Assembly (NCBI GenBank): GCA_016713135.1
Contig: JADJPR010000022.1
Span: forward strand, 186,001 to 250,000
Direction of reading: 5' to 3'
Length of the DNA stretch: 64,000 bases
Source of the DNA: Rhodanobacteraceae bacterium
GTDB lineage: Bacteria; Pseudomonadota; Gammaproteobacteria; Xanthomonadales; SZUA-5
This document shows, piece by piece, positions 1 through 11,896 of this stretch. Each line of letters opens with the position of its first letter. The stretch's first letter is position 1. The notes beneath the pieces were generated by a model, which saw only the letters and a program-made list of their open reading frames with translations, did not search any database and was not told where the DNA came from. The position numbers were made by a program, and so were the translations under genes.

Positions 1-1
1 C

Positions 2-2146
2 GCCCTGGGCCTGCTTGCGTGCCAGCGCGAGGCAGGCGAAGGCAGTTCGGTGCCGATGGCGGACACCGCCGCCCAGGCCAAGGTCTATTCCGACGACGCC
101 TGGCTGCGCGAGCGCCTGCCGGCCGACAGCATTGTCTATGTGCGCATCCCCAGCCCCTGGCGCATGGCGCTGGGCCCTGGCGGCAAGGACAGCGACCGCA
201 TGTACCAGAGCCAGGCTTGGGTGAACGCGGCGGCCAAGGTGCGCGCGGCCTTCACTCAGGACAAGCTGATCGGCGACGCGGCGCAGCCGATCGCCGGCCT
301 GCTGTATCGACTCGGCTCGCCGGTGGAACTGGTGGTCACGGCCGACGGGCGCATGGCGTCGCCGGCGGCGCTGGTGTACGCCACTGCGCGCTTCGACTAT
401 GCCGACGCCGCGACCCTCGGCAAGGCGATCGCCGCGCAGTTGGGCGACGATGCGCAACTTGCCTTCGACGCAGACGGCTTCGCAAGCGTGCCGACGCCGG
501 GTGCGCCGGTGTTCCTGCATTTCGACGCGGCGAACGGACGCCTGTCCCTGCTCGGCGGCATGTTCGCCAACCTCGACAGTCTGAAGAAAGTCCGCGCCGA
601 GATCGCCGCTGCCAAGGTGGAGCCGCGCGCGGAACTGGCGCTGGAACGGCGGATCGACGCCGCTGGCCACGGCTTCGTGGTCTGGGCGGATGTCGAAGCC
701 TTGCGGCCGGTCCTGGGCGCCGCGGTGACCGATGACGTGGGCAAGTTGTTGCTGGCGCAGACCAAGCGTGTGGCCTTCGGCTGGGGCGCAGTCGACGGTC
801 GCGGCAAGGCCGGCCTGCATGCCGAGATCAGCGGTGCCAGTTGGGCCCAGTGGCTACCGCAATCGCCGCGCAAGCTGGACCTCAAGGGTAGCGGGCGCAC
901 GCGCTGGCTGATGCGCCTGGCGATTCCCACCGGCGAGGACCTGGCGCGTATCGGCCAGTCTTTCGCCAAGGACTCGGATGCCGCCAAGGGCTGGGCCGAG
1001 GTGGAGGCCAAGTCGCTGGAACTGACCGGTTTCAAGCTGGCCGACTGGCTGGCGCCTTTCGGCCCGGACCTGGCGGTGGTGTCCGACGATGCCGGCGACT
1101 ACCTGGCGCTGCGCCTGCGCGATGCGGCCGCGTGGCAGCGCATGCAGACCATGCTGGTCGACAAGCTCAAGGCCCAGGTGAAGCCGACTGCGCGAGGCGA
1201 AGGCTTGCGCCATATCCGCCTGCCGAGCGCGGTCGAGATGGGCGGTCTGTTTGGCGACACCCACGCTGAAATCCAGGACAACCTGGCGCTCCAGGTCTAC
1301 GGGCGCCTGGGTACGCACCTCTATTGGATCGAACAGGATGGCTGGCTGCTGCTGTCGGGCGTGCCGCAGCCGCTGATCGACCGCCTGGCGCTCGGCGCCA
1401 GCGAGCCGCTGGACGCGCGCCTGCGCGCTGCCGGGGCCGATCCGGAGTCGCTGATGGCGGTCAGCGGTGTCGCCCAGGACGCCAGCCGGCAGGTCTATTA
1501 CGCCTGGGTCGGCATGCTGGCGAGCATCGCCGAGCTCGGCGGCGCCGACATCGACCTCACGACGCTGCCGACTGCGCGCGAGCTGGCACTGCCGGAGCAG
1601 AGTGCGATCAGCGCCTCGCTGGAGCTCAGCGCCGAGCGCCTGAGCCTGGAAATGGGCTACGACCAGCACGCGCTGGAGTGGCTGGCGGGCAATAACGGCC
1701 TGGCGGTGGTGGCCGTCGGCGGCGTGCTCGCGGCCATCGCGATCCCCGCCTACCAGGACTTCACGGTCCGCGCCGTCGTGGCGAGCGCGATCGGCGACAG
1801 CCGCGAGTTGAGCGATGCGATCGCCGCGCATTACGCCGAGTACGGCGAGCTGCCGGACGAGGGCGAGGCGCTGAATCTCGAGCTGCCGATTGCCAGCGAG
1901 ACCGGACATGCCGACATCAGCTACGACCACGGCGCGGTGCTGATCCAGTTCCGCGACACCGCGCCGGGCGGCCTCGCCGGCAACTTCCTCTACCGCCTGC
2001 CGCTGCAGCAAGCCTCCGGCGCGATGAGCTGGCGCTGCGGCGACTACCTCGAGGACGAAGGCGAAATGCTGGTCGAGTTGGGCGAGGAATTCGCCGCCAC
2101 CAACGTCGCCAACCGCCACCTGCCGGTCTCCTGCCGCGCGCCCTGA
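2..2146 (+). CDS. Lipoprotein with C-terminal pilin-like domain (5' partial)
   Basis: The reading frame is open from the window edge, so the true start lies upstream. The first residues read A-L-G-L-L-A-C, and LLAC (positions 11-22) is a lipobox, so the mature protein should begin at that cysteine and be lipid-anchored. About 560 residues follow without a domain I recognise. Near nt 1698-1760 comes a hydrophobic stretch ending in LAAIAIPAYQDFTVRA, which matches the N-terminal helix of type IV pilins (ILAAIAIPAYQDYTVRA). A pilin-like globular tail with two late cysteines follows. The prepilin peptidase site that normally precedes the helix is absent, so it cannot be processed as a pilin. Fusion of a lipoprotein with a pilin-like module is seen; its role (pilus accessory or surface protein) is unknown. 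It stops with TGA at 2144-2146. Confidence 0.75.
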   Translation, partial: ALGLLACQREAGEGSSVPMADTAAQAKVYSDDAWLRERLPADSIVYVRIPSPWRMALGPGGKDSDRMYQSQAWVNAAAKVRAAFTQDKLIGDAAQPIAGLLYRLGSPVELVVTADGRMASPAALVYATARFDYADAATLGKAIAAQLGDDAQLAFDADGFASVPTPGAPVFLHFDAANGRLSLLGGMFANLDSLKKVRAEIAAAKVEPRAELALERRIDAAGHGFVVWADVEALRPVLGAAVTDDVGKLLLAQTKRVAFGWGAVDGRGKAGLHAEISGASWAQWLPQSPRKLDLKGSGRTRWLMRLAIPTGEDLARIGQSFAKDSDAAKGWAEVEAKSLELTGFKLADWLAPFGPDLAVVSDDAGDYLALRLRDAAAWQRMQTMLVDKLKAQVKPTARGEGLRHIRLPSAVEMGGLFGDTHAEIQDNLALQVYGRLGTHLYWIEQDGWLLLSGVPQPLIDRLALGASEPLDARLRAAGADPESLMAVSGVAQDASRQVYYAWVGMLASIAELGGADIDLTTLPTARELALPEQSAISASLELSAERLSLEMGYDQHALEWLAGNNGLAVVAVGGVLAAIAIPAYQDFTVRAVVASAIGDSRELSDAIAAHYAEYGELPDEGEALNLELPIASETGHADISYDHGAVLIQFRDTAPGGLAGNFLYRLPLQQASGAMSWRCGDYLEDEGEMLVELGEEFAATNVANRHLPVSCRAP

Positions 2147-2167
2147 TCGTCGCTCTTGCAGACTGCT

Positions 2168-2261
2168 CAACGCGGAGACGCAGAGGACGCAGAGAAGAGC
2201 AGGAGAAGGGCGTTCCTTGGTTGATTTGCTCTTCTCCGTGTCTCTGCGTCTCTGCGTTGAA
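2168..2261. repeat. Inverted word array between convergent genes
   Basis: The 273-bp gap (2147-2419) between the lipoprotein and the convergent ATPase operon holds no gene. A purine-rich arm (about 2168-2201) built from the word CGCAGAG/GACGCAGAG is followed by its complement (about 2228-2261, CTCTGCGTCTCTGCG). They can form a long hairpin that might end transcription from both sides. A third, degraded pyrimidine copy lies at about 2358-2399. The same architecture with other words recurs in most gaps of this window. Confidence 0.7.
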
Positions 2262-2419
2262 CGTTCCTCGGGCGGCAGTGCTCAGGGCGGTGTATCGCGG
2301 AGCGATTCACCGCGGCGGGCTCGCAAGTACCCGGGGAACGCTGCGCGTACCCCGGGCTACTCGCTTTTCTCCGGGCCCTCTGCGTTTCCGCGTTGAACAG
2401 GCCCGGCAGAGCGAGCGAC

Positions 2420-3024
2420 TCACCGCGGTGCGTGGGCGCGCATGTAGATGGCGTCTTCGCGTTCCTGTTCGTCCAGCGTGGTCGTCATCTGCGCGATCTC
2501 CCCAGCGATCTCCGGCAGGAGCACGCCGTCGAGGGCGCGGGCGCGGCGGGAGCTGGTCTGGTAGTCGTGCTGCAGCCGCTCCAGGTTCGCCCCGGCGGCG
2601 GCCAGTAGCACCGCATGGCGCAACAGCTCTGCGTGCGCCTGGGCGCAGGCATCCGCCTCCGGGGTACGCAGCAGCGGCGTCGCCACCGTCGGCGGGCGGA
2701 CCTCCGCAGTGGCGTCGACGAGCGGCACGCCCATGATCGATCGCCGGGTCAGTCGCAGTTCGAACGAACCCGCTGACGGGTCGGCCAGCGGGTAGGCCGC
2801 CAGCCCCTCCAGCCCGTGGCGGCCGAGCGCCGCGCGCAGCGTGTCTTCGGCTGCCTGTGCCAGCCGCACGTGCTCGCGCCACAGCGCCTCGTAGCGCCTG
2901 AGTTCGACCAGCATTGCGCCGGCCAGCAAAAGGCATTTCTCGTCGAGGAAGGCATAACCCTCGGCCATCGCGTAGCGCTCGTCTGCGAGTTCCAGCAGCG
3001 CGCTGCGGGTGGCGACTCGCTCGC

Positions 3025-3028
<4 letters not shown>
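2420..3028 (-). CDS. ntpD: V/A-type ATPase subunit D
   Basis: This 202-residue protein is rich in alanine, leucine, arginine and glutamate, with long N- and C-terminal helices flanking a short middle part. It includes the family-typical stretch RRSIMGVPLVDA. Subunit D forms the central rotor stalk of V/A-type ATPases and turns inside the A3B3 head. It is the last gene of the minus-strand operon; its ATG (3028) overlaps the stop of subunit B by 4 bases, which implies translational coupling. Length fits the family (about 200-220). Identification rests on helix pattern, the short motif and operon position. Confidence 0.88.
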
Positions 3029-6165
<3,137 letters not shown>

Positions 6166-6169
<4 letters not shown>

Positions 6170-6759
6170 GGCAGCGTCTCCCAGGCCTGCTGCAGACGCG
6201 ATGCCAGCGCCTCGCGGTCGGCGCGCAGTCCCTGGAGGCTGGCATCGACGCAGTTGCCATTGCTGTGGATGCGCAGCCCGGCGCCGAGCCCGGGGCTTTC
6301 CGACCACTCGCTGCGGTCGGCCCAGGCGCTGGCGCTGCCGATGTCGCTCGGCGTGAGCCCGTGCGCGTGCTCGATACGCCACTGCGCGCGCGGCAGCAGT
6401 TGCGCAGCCTGCTGCATCGCGAAATCCAGCCATTGCCGACGCGTCGTCGCCTGCTGCCAGCGGACCATCAGGGCGGCAGGCAGCGCCGCCAGCGCCGCGT
6501 CGAGCATGCGGGCGGCGCGATCCTGGTGCGCCAATCGTTGGCGCGTCTGCAACTGGGCGGCCGCCGCAGCCACTTGGCGCTGGGCCCGTTCGCGCGCATC
6601 GGCGAGCGCCGCGCGCACGCGCTCGCGCGCCGCCCGGTGCGTCTGGCGGCGCAGTTCGCCGGCTTGCGCCCTGGCCGCTGCGAGAATCTCTCCGCAGCGC
6701 CGTGCGCGGTCTTCCTCGACCAGTTGCAGCAGGGCCGATTCCTGGTCCGGGACGGTCAT
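6166..6759 (-). CDS. ntpE: V/A-type ATPase subunit E
   Basis: This 197-residue protein has an N-terminal half that is a charged Ala/Arg/Glu-rich coiled coil and a compact C-terminal half, as in peripheral-stalk subunit E. With the G-type subunit it forms the stator that holds the head against rotation. It lies between F and A, as in other V/A operons, with 4-base overlaps on both sides. Sequence conservation in this family is weak, so the call leans on length, coiled-coil pattern and position. Confidence 0.8.
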
Positions 6760-7043
6760 GAGTCCATCCCGAGCAGTTTGCGCACGCGCTGTGCCAGTTC
6801 GGCTGGCGGCGTGGACCCGCGGGCGTCCGGCAGCGCCAGTATCAACGGCGCCAGGGCCCTGCGTTCGACCGGCGTCAGCGCCGGCGCCAGTGCGGGCGCC
6901 AGCAGCACCAGATCGGCCTCGCGCCGCGCCTCATCGAGCGCCGTCGCGGCCTGCGCCGGCTCCGTCACGACGCGCGTGTCGACGCCTACCAGTCGCCAGG
7001 CGGCGGCGTGCGCCTCGTCGCCGATGTACTGCGCGCGGCTCAT
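6756..7043 (-). CDS. ntpF: V/A-type ATPase subunit F
   Basis: This 95-residue protein begins MSRAQYIGDEAHAAAW. The family's small Rossmann-like subunit F has a similar opening followed by a segment about a G/D-containing first strand (here LVGVDTRVV), then a run such as ADLVLLAPALA and a final helix. F binds subunit D in the rotor. The frame is open far upstream, but the ATG at 7043 overlaps the stop of the K gene by 4 bases and gives the expected length of about 100 residues. Confidence 0.85.
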   Translation of the reverse strand: MSRAQYIGDEAHAAAWRLVGVDTRVVTEPAQAATALDEARREADLVLLAPALAPALTPVERRALAPLILALPDARGSTPPAELAQRVRKLLGMDS

Positions 7044-7414
7044 CCGCCGATCCGGTTGAGGATCAGGATCGACACGATCAGGCCGTAGATCGCGATGCCC
7101 TCGGCGAGGCCGATGAAGATCAGCAGGCGACCGAACAGTTCGGGCTTCTCCGCCAGCGCGCCGACCGCCGCGGTGCCGACCCGCGCCACCGCAATGCCGG
7201 CGCCGATGGCCGAGGCCGCGGTCGCCAGCGCGGCCGCCATGAAGGCATAGCTCAATACCGCCGGGTCGATGGCCTGCGGCAACGCCGCCTCCTGCGCCAT
7301 TGCCGGACGGACCAGCAGCAGCGCCAGGGTGCCGAGGACGGCGAACAGCAACACGCCAGCGAGAGCCAGCCGCAGGCGCGGCGTTGCCAGGACTTCGGGG
7401 TGGGTGCGGATCAT
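7040..7414 (-). CDS. ntpK: V/A-type ATPase proteolipid subunit K (c ring)
   Basis: This 124-residue, very hydrophobic protein has an N-terminal membrane segment that may be a cleaved signal (ending near ARPAMAQ), then a helical hairpin: SAIGAGIAVARVGTAAVGA, the polar loop ALAEKPELFG, and IFIGLAEGIAIYGLIVSIL. The glutamate in LAEGIAIYG is the expected ion-binding residue of the rotor ring. I do not see the glutamine/threonine set of Na+-binding K subunits, so proton use is more likely (inference). The gene follows subunit I directly, the I stop codon abutting this ATG. Confidence 0.92.
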   Translation of the reverse strand: MIRTHPEVLATPRLRLALAGVLLFAVLGTLALLLVRPAMAQEAALPQAIDPAVLSYAFMAAALATAASAIGAGIAVARVGTAAVGALAEKPELFGRLLIFIGLAEGIAIYGLIVSILILNRIGG

Positions 7415-9230
7415 TCAGGTCTCCTGTGGAATGGCGGGCGGAGGGGGCATGGGGCAGAACACCCGCCCGGCGCCGGTGAGAAAGCGGGTGAAGAACTCGA
7501 ACAGCACCAGGCGTGTGGTCTGGATCGACACCACCATCCCTTCCAGCAGCAGGATCAGGGCATTGCCGGCCAGCAGCATGGCCAGTGCCAGCAGAGGATG
7601 GTAGCTGGCCTTGGTCAGCGCGATCACCGCGCTGGAGAGCCCCGCGTGCGCCAGCGCGAAAGCGCCGACGCGGGCAAACGACAGCGTGTTGACCAGCAAC
7701 TGCACGCGGCGTTCGAGCAGTTCGCCGATGGCCGCGGCGAGCGCACCCAGCGTGCGTCGATGCGCGAGGCTGGCCAGCATGGTCCAGGCCAGTCCGGCAA
7801 GGGTCAGCCACAGCGCATCGCGTGCCACGAGCGCCAACAGCAGGCCGATGTAGACCAGCACGCCGCCGGCGTCGGCGCGCAGCCATTCATCGAAACAGCC
7901 ACGCCACCAGGCACCCACCGCGTTCAGCCCCAGCCCGAGCAGCAGCAACAGCGCCCCGCCGACCAGCGGAACGCCCAGGATCAGCAGCGGCGCCTGCAGC
8001 GGAGCGACCCACAGCGGTTCGACCAGGTGCTCCATCGCGAACACGCTGCCGTAGATCCAGCCGAAGGCCATCGACGCGACGCCGCCATACAGCAGCAAAC
8101 GACCGAGTGCGTGGCGCCGGCGCAGCCACCAGCCCGCGGCGGCGATGACCGCGCCTTGGCCGATGTCGCCGAACATGTAGCCGAACAACAGCGGCGCCAC
8201 GATCGCGATCACCGGCGTCGGGTCGGCCTCGTTGCGGCCCGGGACACCGAGTGCAGCGCTGAAGATCTCGAAAGGCCGCGCCCACGCCGGATTGGCCAGC
8301 AGCAGCGGTGGCGACAGCTGCGGCGGCGCCGGCGGAAAGCGCAGCAGCGCGCACGCGCCGCTGGCGGCCACTGCGCGCTCGATGTCCCGCCCGCTGGCAT
8401 CGCTGGTCCACCCGGTCACCAGCGCAAACAGCGGGGTCGTGCGCAGCGCGCGCACATTGCGCGCGATCCAGTCCAGCCGTTCAAGGTCGGCCAGCGCCTG
8501 TGGCAGCCGCGCGTCTTCAGCGACCTGCAGCATGTGTCTGCGGTGAGCTTCCTGCGCGCGCATCGAGCGTGGTCAGGTGCTGCGCCGCGGCGAGGTCGAA
8601 ATCGTCCAGGCGCTGCGGCATCCACGCCGGGGCGGGAATCAGCGAGCCGTGGCCGGCGGCGATCCTGGGACCTGCGGTGGCGATGGTCGCGCGCTCGCCG
8701 ACCAGCAGGTATACGCGACGGTCGCCATCCAGCGTCAGGCTGCGCGCCAGCCCGAGGCTCTCTGGCGCGAGCGCGGCACTGCCCGGATCGAGCAGCCAGC
8801 TGCCGATCAGCGTGCCACCGGCATGGCTTTGCGGCAGGGCCGCCGCTTGCGCCCGCCAGGCGCAGACCGCCTCGCGCCAGCGCAGCAATTCGACGCGTTC
8901 GCGCGTGAGCGCCTGCAGGCTGGCGATGTCCGACTCGCACTCGCGGCCCCAGCGCCGCACGGCATCCAGCGCCTGGGCAAGGGTTTCCATCGGCGGCAAG
9001 GGGCAGTTCGTGGCCTGCCGCGGCGCCGGCCAGAAACTCGCGCAGCGCGTCAGCCAGGCATGAAACTCGGCCAGTCCGCCGGCCATCGCGGCGAAGTCCT
9101 GCGGCGGGCCCGCGCCACCGTGCGCCTCCAGTTCCACCGCGCCGGTCTGACCGAGCGCGTGCAGCAGGCGGCTGGTGTCCGGGCGCGCGCACAGCACTTC
9201 GAACCAGCGCGCCGGCTGCGGCCGCATCAT
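7415..9230 (-). CDS. ntpI: V/A-type ATPase subunit I (a-type stator), frameshifted
   Basis: Two overlapping frames together give a complete subunit I of about 605 residues. The N-terminal cytoplasmic arm is coded from 9230 (MMRPQPARWFEVLCARP) to a stop at 8517. The C-terminal part, with about seven membrane segments and the conserved APLLFGYMFGDIGQG and FARVGAFALAHAGLS regions, is in the other frame from about 8563 to 7415. The frames meet in a GCGCGC run near 8554-8561, and adding two bases restores one protein. This subunit anchors the stator and forms the ion half-channels facing the K ring. A genuine two-gene split with restart at the ATG at 8563 is possible, but a missing GC dinucleotide is simpler. 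Confidence 0.88.
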
Positions 9231-9853
9231 GGCCGCGCTCCGGGGAGGGCCGCCCAGCGCAGCAGCTCGCAGCGCACACGTTCGTGCTCCAGCCACAGCA
9301 GGGCCACGGCCGTCAGCAGATGCACCGCGCACAGGCGCTTGCGGCCCATCCGGCTCGCCAGCGAATGCTGCAGTTCCTCGCGCAGATGCCAGCCGTTCCC
9401 GGCGGCCATTCCGGCGAAGGCCCGACGATGCCCGTCCAGGGCCCGCAGCAGCCAGGCGAATTCGTTGCGATCCTCGCCGGCCAGCGGCGGCATCCGCCGC
9501 CGCAGTTCGCCCAGCCAGGCAGGCGCTGGATCGGCGTCGCCGGCGTCCAGCGGGCGCAATTCGACCAGTCCTTCGCACCAGTGCAACGCGCCCTGCCAGC
9601 AGGGATCGGCCCAGGCGGCGATCTCACGAACCCGCTCGCGGAAACGCTCACGCAACTCAGCCTCGATGCCGTGAGGGTCTGCGCTGTCGGCCAGGTGCGC
9701 TACCCAGCGTCCGGCCGCGCTGGTGCGCAACTGGGCGATCACCGCGCCGGTCTCGCGCGCCTTGCCCAGGCTGCGCCAGTCCTCGGCGCGGATCCCGGAC
9801 GCCCGGCGCGCATGCAGGCGCGCCAGCGCGTAGTCGCTGTCGCCGCCGATCAC
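9227..9853 (-). CDS. Putative V/A-type ATPase subunit C-like protein
   Basis: This 208-residue alpha-helical protein lies between the G-like and I genes, a place taken by subunit C or a substitute in bacterial V/A operons. It opens with GGDSDYALARLHARRA, resembling the start of C/d-type subunits (short Tyr-Ala-Arg-Ala motif), and is arginine-rich. It is clearly shorter than usual C subunits (about 320), so it may be a reduced version of the subunit that joins rotor ring and central stalk. The start is GTG at 9853, overlapping the upstream stop by 4 bases. Function is inferred from context. Confidence 0.6.
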   Translation of the reverse strand: MIGGDSDYALARLHARRASGIRAEDWRSLGKARETGAVIAQLRTSAAGRWVAHLADSADPHGIEAELRERFRERVREIAAWADPCWQGALHWCEGLVELRPLDAGDADPAPAWLGELRRRMPPLAGEDRNEFAWLLRALDGHRRAFAGMAAGNGWHLREELQHSLASRMGRKRLCAVHLLTAVALLWLEHERVRCELLRWAALPGARP

Positions 9854-10179
9854 GGCGATCCTCCGCTGAGTTCGGCCGCGACGGCCATCGCCGCTTGCTG
9901 GACCCGTTCCGGATCGATCACCGCGCTCGCGGCAGGCATCAAGGGCAAGGCCTGCAGCCGCGCAACTTCCTGCTCGGCGTGGCGGGCAATGCGCTCGGAC
10001 AGCCTTTGCAGGCGGGCGCCTGCGCGCTCGGCGATCCGAAGGGCATCGGCGCGCGCCTGTTCGAGCTCAGCCTGGGCCTGTGCGCGGGCGAGGTCGACGG
10101 CAAGGTTCGCGGCGACCTCGGCGGCGAGCACCCGCGCAATCGCCGCGTCCACCTGATGCTCCGAGCTCTGTCCGCTCAC
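9850..10179 (-). CDS. Putative V/A-type ATPase subunit G/H-like stalk protein
   Basis: This protein of about 109 residues is almost entirely one charged Ala/Glu/Arg coiled coil, as in peripheral-stalk G/H subunits that pair with E. It is the first gene of the operon. The GTG at 10179 is preferred over the longer open frame (to 10212), because a GGGAGA ribosome site precedes it by about seven bases. The gap to argR upstream is only 93 bases, so the ATPase promoter must lie there or transcription reads through from argR. Confidence 0.6.
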   Translation of the reverse strand: MSGQSSEHQVDAAIARVLAAEVAANLAVDLARAQAQAELEQARADALRIAERAGARLQRLSERIARHAEQEVARLQALPLMPAASAVIDPERVQQAAMAVAAELSGGSP

Positions 10180-10272
10180 GCCCGCGTCTCCCGCGCGGCG
10201 ATCGCCGCGCACTTGGACTCAGGCTAGATCAGCTGGTCTGCGGCGCGTTGACTGGAATCAACGGCGCGCCGA

Positions 10273-10692
10273 TCAACCTTCGCTGAGGAAGCGCAGCCGC
10301 GCGGACTCGACCAGCGGCGCCAGCGCATGCCCCTCGGCCAGGGCAACGAATACGGTGTCGTCACCGGCGATGGTGCCGGCCTGGCCCGGCAGCGGCTGGT
10401 GGTCGAGCACATAGGCCACCGCGTTGGCGAAACCCGGGCGGGTGCGCAGGATCACCAGGTTTGGCGGCGCGGCGATCACCGCCAGTGCGCTCGGGCTGCC
10501 GTCGCCCGGCGGTGCGTAGCGCCCGCCGCGCTTGGTGATGCCCAGACGCGTCAGGTGCCGCGACAAGGTCGGCTGGCTGACGATCTTGCCGGCGCGCCTG
10601 AGCGCCTCCTGGAGTTCGAACTGGTCGGCGATGCGCTCGTTGGTGATCAGTTCGAGCAGGGTCTGGTCGAGATCGGCGGCGGTGCGCGGCAT
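10273..10692 (-). CDS. argR: Arginine repressor ArgR
   Basis: This 139-residue protein has an N-terminal winged helix with the recognition segment SQPTLSRHLTRLGITKRGGRY (compare S-x-R-H-L in ArgR) and a C-terminal arginine-binding, hexamer-forming domain containing GTIAGDDTVFVA. With arginine bound it should repress the divergent arginine genes. The ATG at 10692 faces argD, and both tandem ARG boxes lie in the short gap between them, so argR probably also controls itself. An imperfect hairpin (about 10237-10265) follows the gene. Confidence 0.93.
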   Translation of the reverse strand: MPRTAADLDQTLLELITNERIADQFELQEALRRAGKIVSQPTLSRHLTRLGITKRGGRYAPPGDGSPSALAVIAAPPNLVILRTRPGFANAVAYVLDHQPLPGQAGTIAGDDTVFVALAEGHALAPLVESARLRFLSEG

Positions 10693-10715
10693 GGGCTTGT
10701 GCTCTCGGCGGATTG

Positions 10716-10748
10716 TGCATAATATGCGACATCAACGCATTTTATGCA
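10716..10748. promoter_or_regulatory. Tandem ARG boxes between argR and argD
   Basis: Two palindromic half-AT sites lie about 20 bp apart centre to centre: TGCATAATATGCG (10716-10728) and CGCATTTTATGCA (10736-10748). This spacing and palindrome type match the paired operators bound by one ArgR hexamer. They fill the space between the argR ATG and argD, so arginine-dependent control of both is likely. The second box overlaps the most upstream possible argD start codon (10744). Confidence 0.8.
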
Positions 10749-10758
10749 ATCTCCATTC

Positions 10759-11892
10759 ATGCCCGCACTGCTCGAGACCTATGCTGCCTTCCCCTTCGTG
10801 CTCGACCATGGGCGCGGGGATCGCGTGTGGGACGAGGAGGGAAACGAGTATTTCGACTGGTATGGCGGTCATTGTGTCACCTCGACTGGCCATTCGCACC
10901 CACGGGTCGTGCGCGCCATCTCGCAGCAGGCCGACAAGCTGCTGTTCTACTCGGCCGCCGCGCGCCTGCGGGTGCGCGACCTGGCCGCCGAAGTCCTGAT
11001 CGACTACCTGCGTGGTTCGGGCCTGGCGCATGTGTTCTTCTGCAACTCCGGCGCCGAGGCCAACGAGAACGCGCTCAAGCTGGCGATCAAGCAGACCGGC
11101 CGCGCGAAACTGCTGAGCTTCGATGGCGGCTGGCACGGTCGCACCACGCTGGCGCTGTCGGTGACCGACGACCCGAAGATCACCGAGCCGTATGCGGCGA
11201 TCCTGCCGCAGAACGCCCGCCTGCCGTTCGCCGACATGGCGGCGCTCGAATCTTTCGATTTCACCCAGGTTGCGGCGGTGATCGTCGAGCCGATCCAGAG
11301 CATGTCCGGCGTCCGCTGCGCGTCGCAGGCCTGGTTCGCGCGGCTGCGCGAGCTGACCGCGGCAGCCTGCACCTGGCTGATCTTCGACGAGATCCAGACC
11401 GGCATGAGTCGCATGGGCGTCCCCAGCGCTGCCGAGTTCTACGGCGTGCGGCCGGACGCGATCAGCCTGGCCAAGGGGCTGGCTTCCGGCGTGCCCGTCG
11501 GTGCCACCGTGCTCAGCGCCGAGCGCGCAGCGGCGGTCAAGGCGGGTGACCTTGGCAGCACCTTCGGCGGCGGCCCGCTGGCGATGGCCGCGCTGATCGA
11601 GACCATCGCGGTGATCCGCGACGAAGACCACGCCGCGCGCGCGCGGGCCGTCGGCGCGCGCCTCAAGCAGTCTTTGCCGGGCAGGGTGGTCGCGGGGGTG
11701 CAGGGCGAGGGCCTGTTGCTCGGCGTGCGGACCCACGCGCCTGCCGCGGCACTCAAGCGCCACCTGTTCGAACGTAGACTGCTGGTCGGCGCCTCCGGCG
11801 ATCCATCGGTGCTGCGCCTGATGCCGAGCCTCGATGTTTCCGATGAAGCAGTCGCAGCGCTCGAATCCGCCATTCACGAATTCCAGGGATAA
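10759..11892 (+). CDS. argD: Acetylornithine aminotransferase family protein
   Basis: A class III PLP-dependent aminotransferase (about 377 residues) that transfers the amino group from glutamate to N-acetylglutamate semialdehyde in arginine synthesis. Visible motifs are FFCNSGAEANENALKLA, GGWHGRTTLALS, WLIFDEIQTGMSRMG and the PLP-lysine segment ISLAKGLASGVPVGA. An ATG at 10744 is in frame, but it lies inside an ARG box, so the ATG at 10759 (MPALLETYAAFPF) is preferred. The stop lies 4 bases before argF', and the genes should be co-transcribed. Confidence 0.9.
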   Translation: MPALLETYAAFPFVLDHGRGDRVWDEEGNEYFDWYGGHCVTSTGHSHPRVVRAISQQADKLLFYSAAARLRVRDLAAEVLIDYLRGSGLAHVFFCNSGAEANENALKLAIKQTGRAKLLSFDGGWHGRTTLALSVTDDPKITEPYAAILPQNARLPFADMAALESFDFTQVAAVIVEPIQSMSGVRCASQAWFARLRELTAAACTWLIFDEIQTGMSRMGVPSAAEFYGVRPDAISLAKGLASGVPVGATVLSAERAAAVKAGDLGSTFGGGPLAMAALIETIAVIRDEDHAARARAVGARLKQSLPGRVVAGVQGEGLLLGVRTHAPAAALKRHLFERRLLVGASGDPSVLRLMPSLDVSDEAVAALESAIHEFQG

Positions 11893-11896
11893 GCCG

